Assembly: GCA_963781555.1 (NCBI GenBank)
Contig: CAWAGB010000006.1
Coordinates: 682,001-746,000 of the forward strand
Direction of reading: 5' to 3'
DNA from: JAICQM01 sp963781555
Lineage (GTDB): Bacteria > Chloroflexota > Limnocylindria > QHBO01
DNA length: 64,000 bases
Shown: piece after piece, positions 63,711-64,000 of the stretch
Layout of the letters: each line of letters opens with the position of its first letter
Numbering within the stretch: position 1 is the stretch's first letter
The notes under the pieces: model-generated
The model's database searches: none
Told to the model about the DNA's origin: nothing
Seen by the model: only the letters and a program-made list of their open reading frames with translations
Translations under genes and position numbers: made by a program

Positions 63711-64000
63711 GCCCACCGGGCCGTCACGAGGCCGCGGCGCTCGACCGGGACGACCCGCTCGCCGCGTTCCGCGATCGCTTCGTCCACCGCGACCCACAGC
63801 GCATCTACTTCGACGGCAACTCGCTTGGCATGCCCAGCGGCGAGGTGCGCGCCGCCGTGTCGGCGGCGCTCGACGCCTGGGATGAGCGACTCGTCGGGGG
63901 CTGGGAGGGCTGGATCGACGCTCCCCGCCGCGCCGGCGACCTCCTTGCCGCTGCGTGCCTCGGCGCGCGGCGCGGCGAGGTGCTGGTCGCCGACTCCACC
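63707..64000 (+). CDS. kynU: Kynureninase, N-terminal part (3' end outside window)
   Basis: The 98 codons to the window edge start at an ATG overlapping the GNAT stop. The segment IYFDGNSLGMPS, followed by a VGGWEGWIDAPRRAGDLLA stretch and GEVLVADST, is the N-terminal signature of kynureninase, a PLP enzyme that splits kynurenine to anthranilate and alanine. The PLP-lysine lies outside the window. Another class V aminotransferase is the alternative, but the motif is quite specific. Confidence 0.88.
   Translation, partial: MSPPGRHEAAALDRDDPLAAFRDRFVHRDPQRIYFDGNSLGMPSGEVRAAVSAALDAWDERLVGGWEGWIDAPRRAGDLLAAACLGARRGEVLVADST

Overview
This is 64 kb of very GC-rich bacterial chromosome, densely packed with almost no gap over 250 bases. 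The gene content (fhaA-fhaB-SEDS-PBP block, cyanophycin genes, DUF2342 metalloprotease, DUF4446, DUF3105, DUF3618, MrfAB, a valS T-box leader) and the lack of clear SD sequences at many genes suggest an uncultured Chloroflexota (Limnocylindria-like) or Actinobacteriota-like lineage. That placement is inference from gene content only. The genes look like housekeeping and accessory chromosome genes. I see no prophage, transposase, CRISPR array or rRNA.

Layout. 1-1.9 kb: 3' end of an MrfA-type helicase followed by the MrfB exonuclease. 1.9-3.9 kb: an unusual PfkB kinase-metallophosphoesterase fusion, and a small divergent gene. 3.9-14.8 kb: a minus-strand run of DUF4446, orphan SelB winged-helix protein, RecB-like helicase-nuclease, membrane protein, methyltransferase, CpaE-like ATPase, MurI, DUF2342 metalloprotease, 2-hydroxyacid dehydrogenase and YchF. 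14.9-19.9 kb: small membrane proteins, AlkX-like wHTH protein, RarA, class V aminotransferase and a frameshifted histidine phosphatase. 19.9-28.6 kb: a minus-strand envelope operon fhaA-fhaB-ftsW/rodA-pbpA-moxR-DUF58-transglutaminase, without the usual Ser/Thr kinases and phosphatase. 28.7-33 kb: three zinc-ribbon proteins and a second CpaE-like ATPase. 33-38.5 kb: valS under a T-box leader, a coiled-coil protein and an MscS channel. 38.5-43 kb: DinB, clpX, ogt, clpP, tig and tRNA-Leu. 43-47.9 kb: DUF3618 and holin-like proteins, DUF3105, tRNA-Lys with terminator, and an M16 peptidase pair. 47.9-50.6 kb: histidine kinase and J-domain protein. 50.6-56 kb: cyanophycinase, cyanophycin synthetase and a convergent CphA-like Mur ligase lacking ATP-grasp. 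56-64 kb: M20 peptidase, thioesterase, a complete 2-oxoacid dehydrogenase complex (E3, E1 alpha, E1 beta, E2), GNAT and the start of kynureninase.

Two themes run through the window. First, about fifteen genes carry a -10 box (mostly GCTAnnnT or GGTAnnnT) that ends exactly 6, 7 or 9 bases before the start codon, which predicts leaderless mRNAs. Second, several genes carry single-base indels (moxR, histidine phosphatase, the EP-rich zinc-ribbon protein, and one copy of its 66-nt repeat). These may be real lesions or residual sequencing errors, and they should be checked against reads before any functional conclusion.
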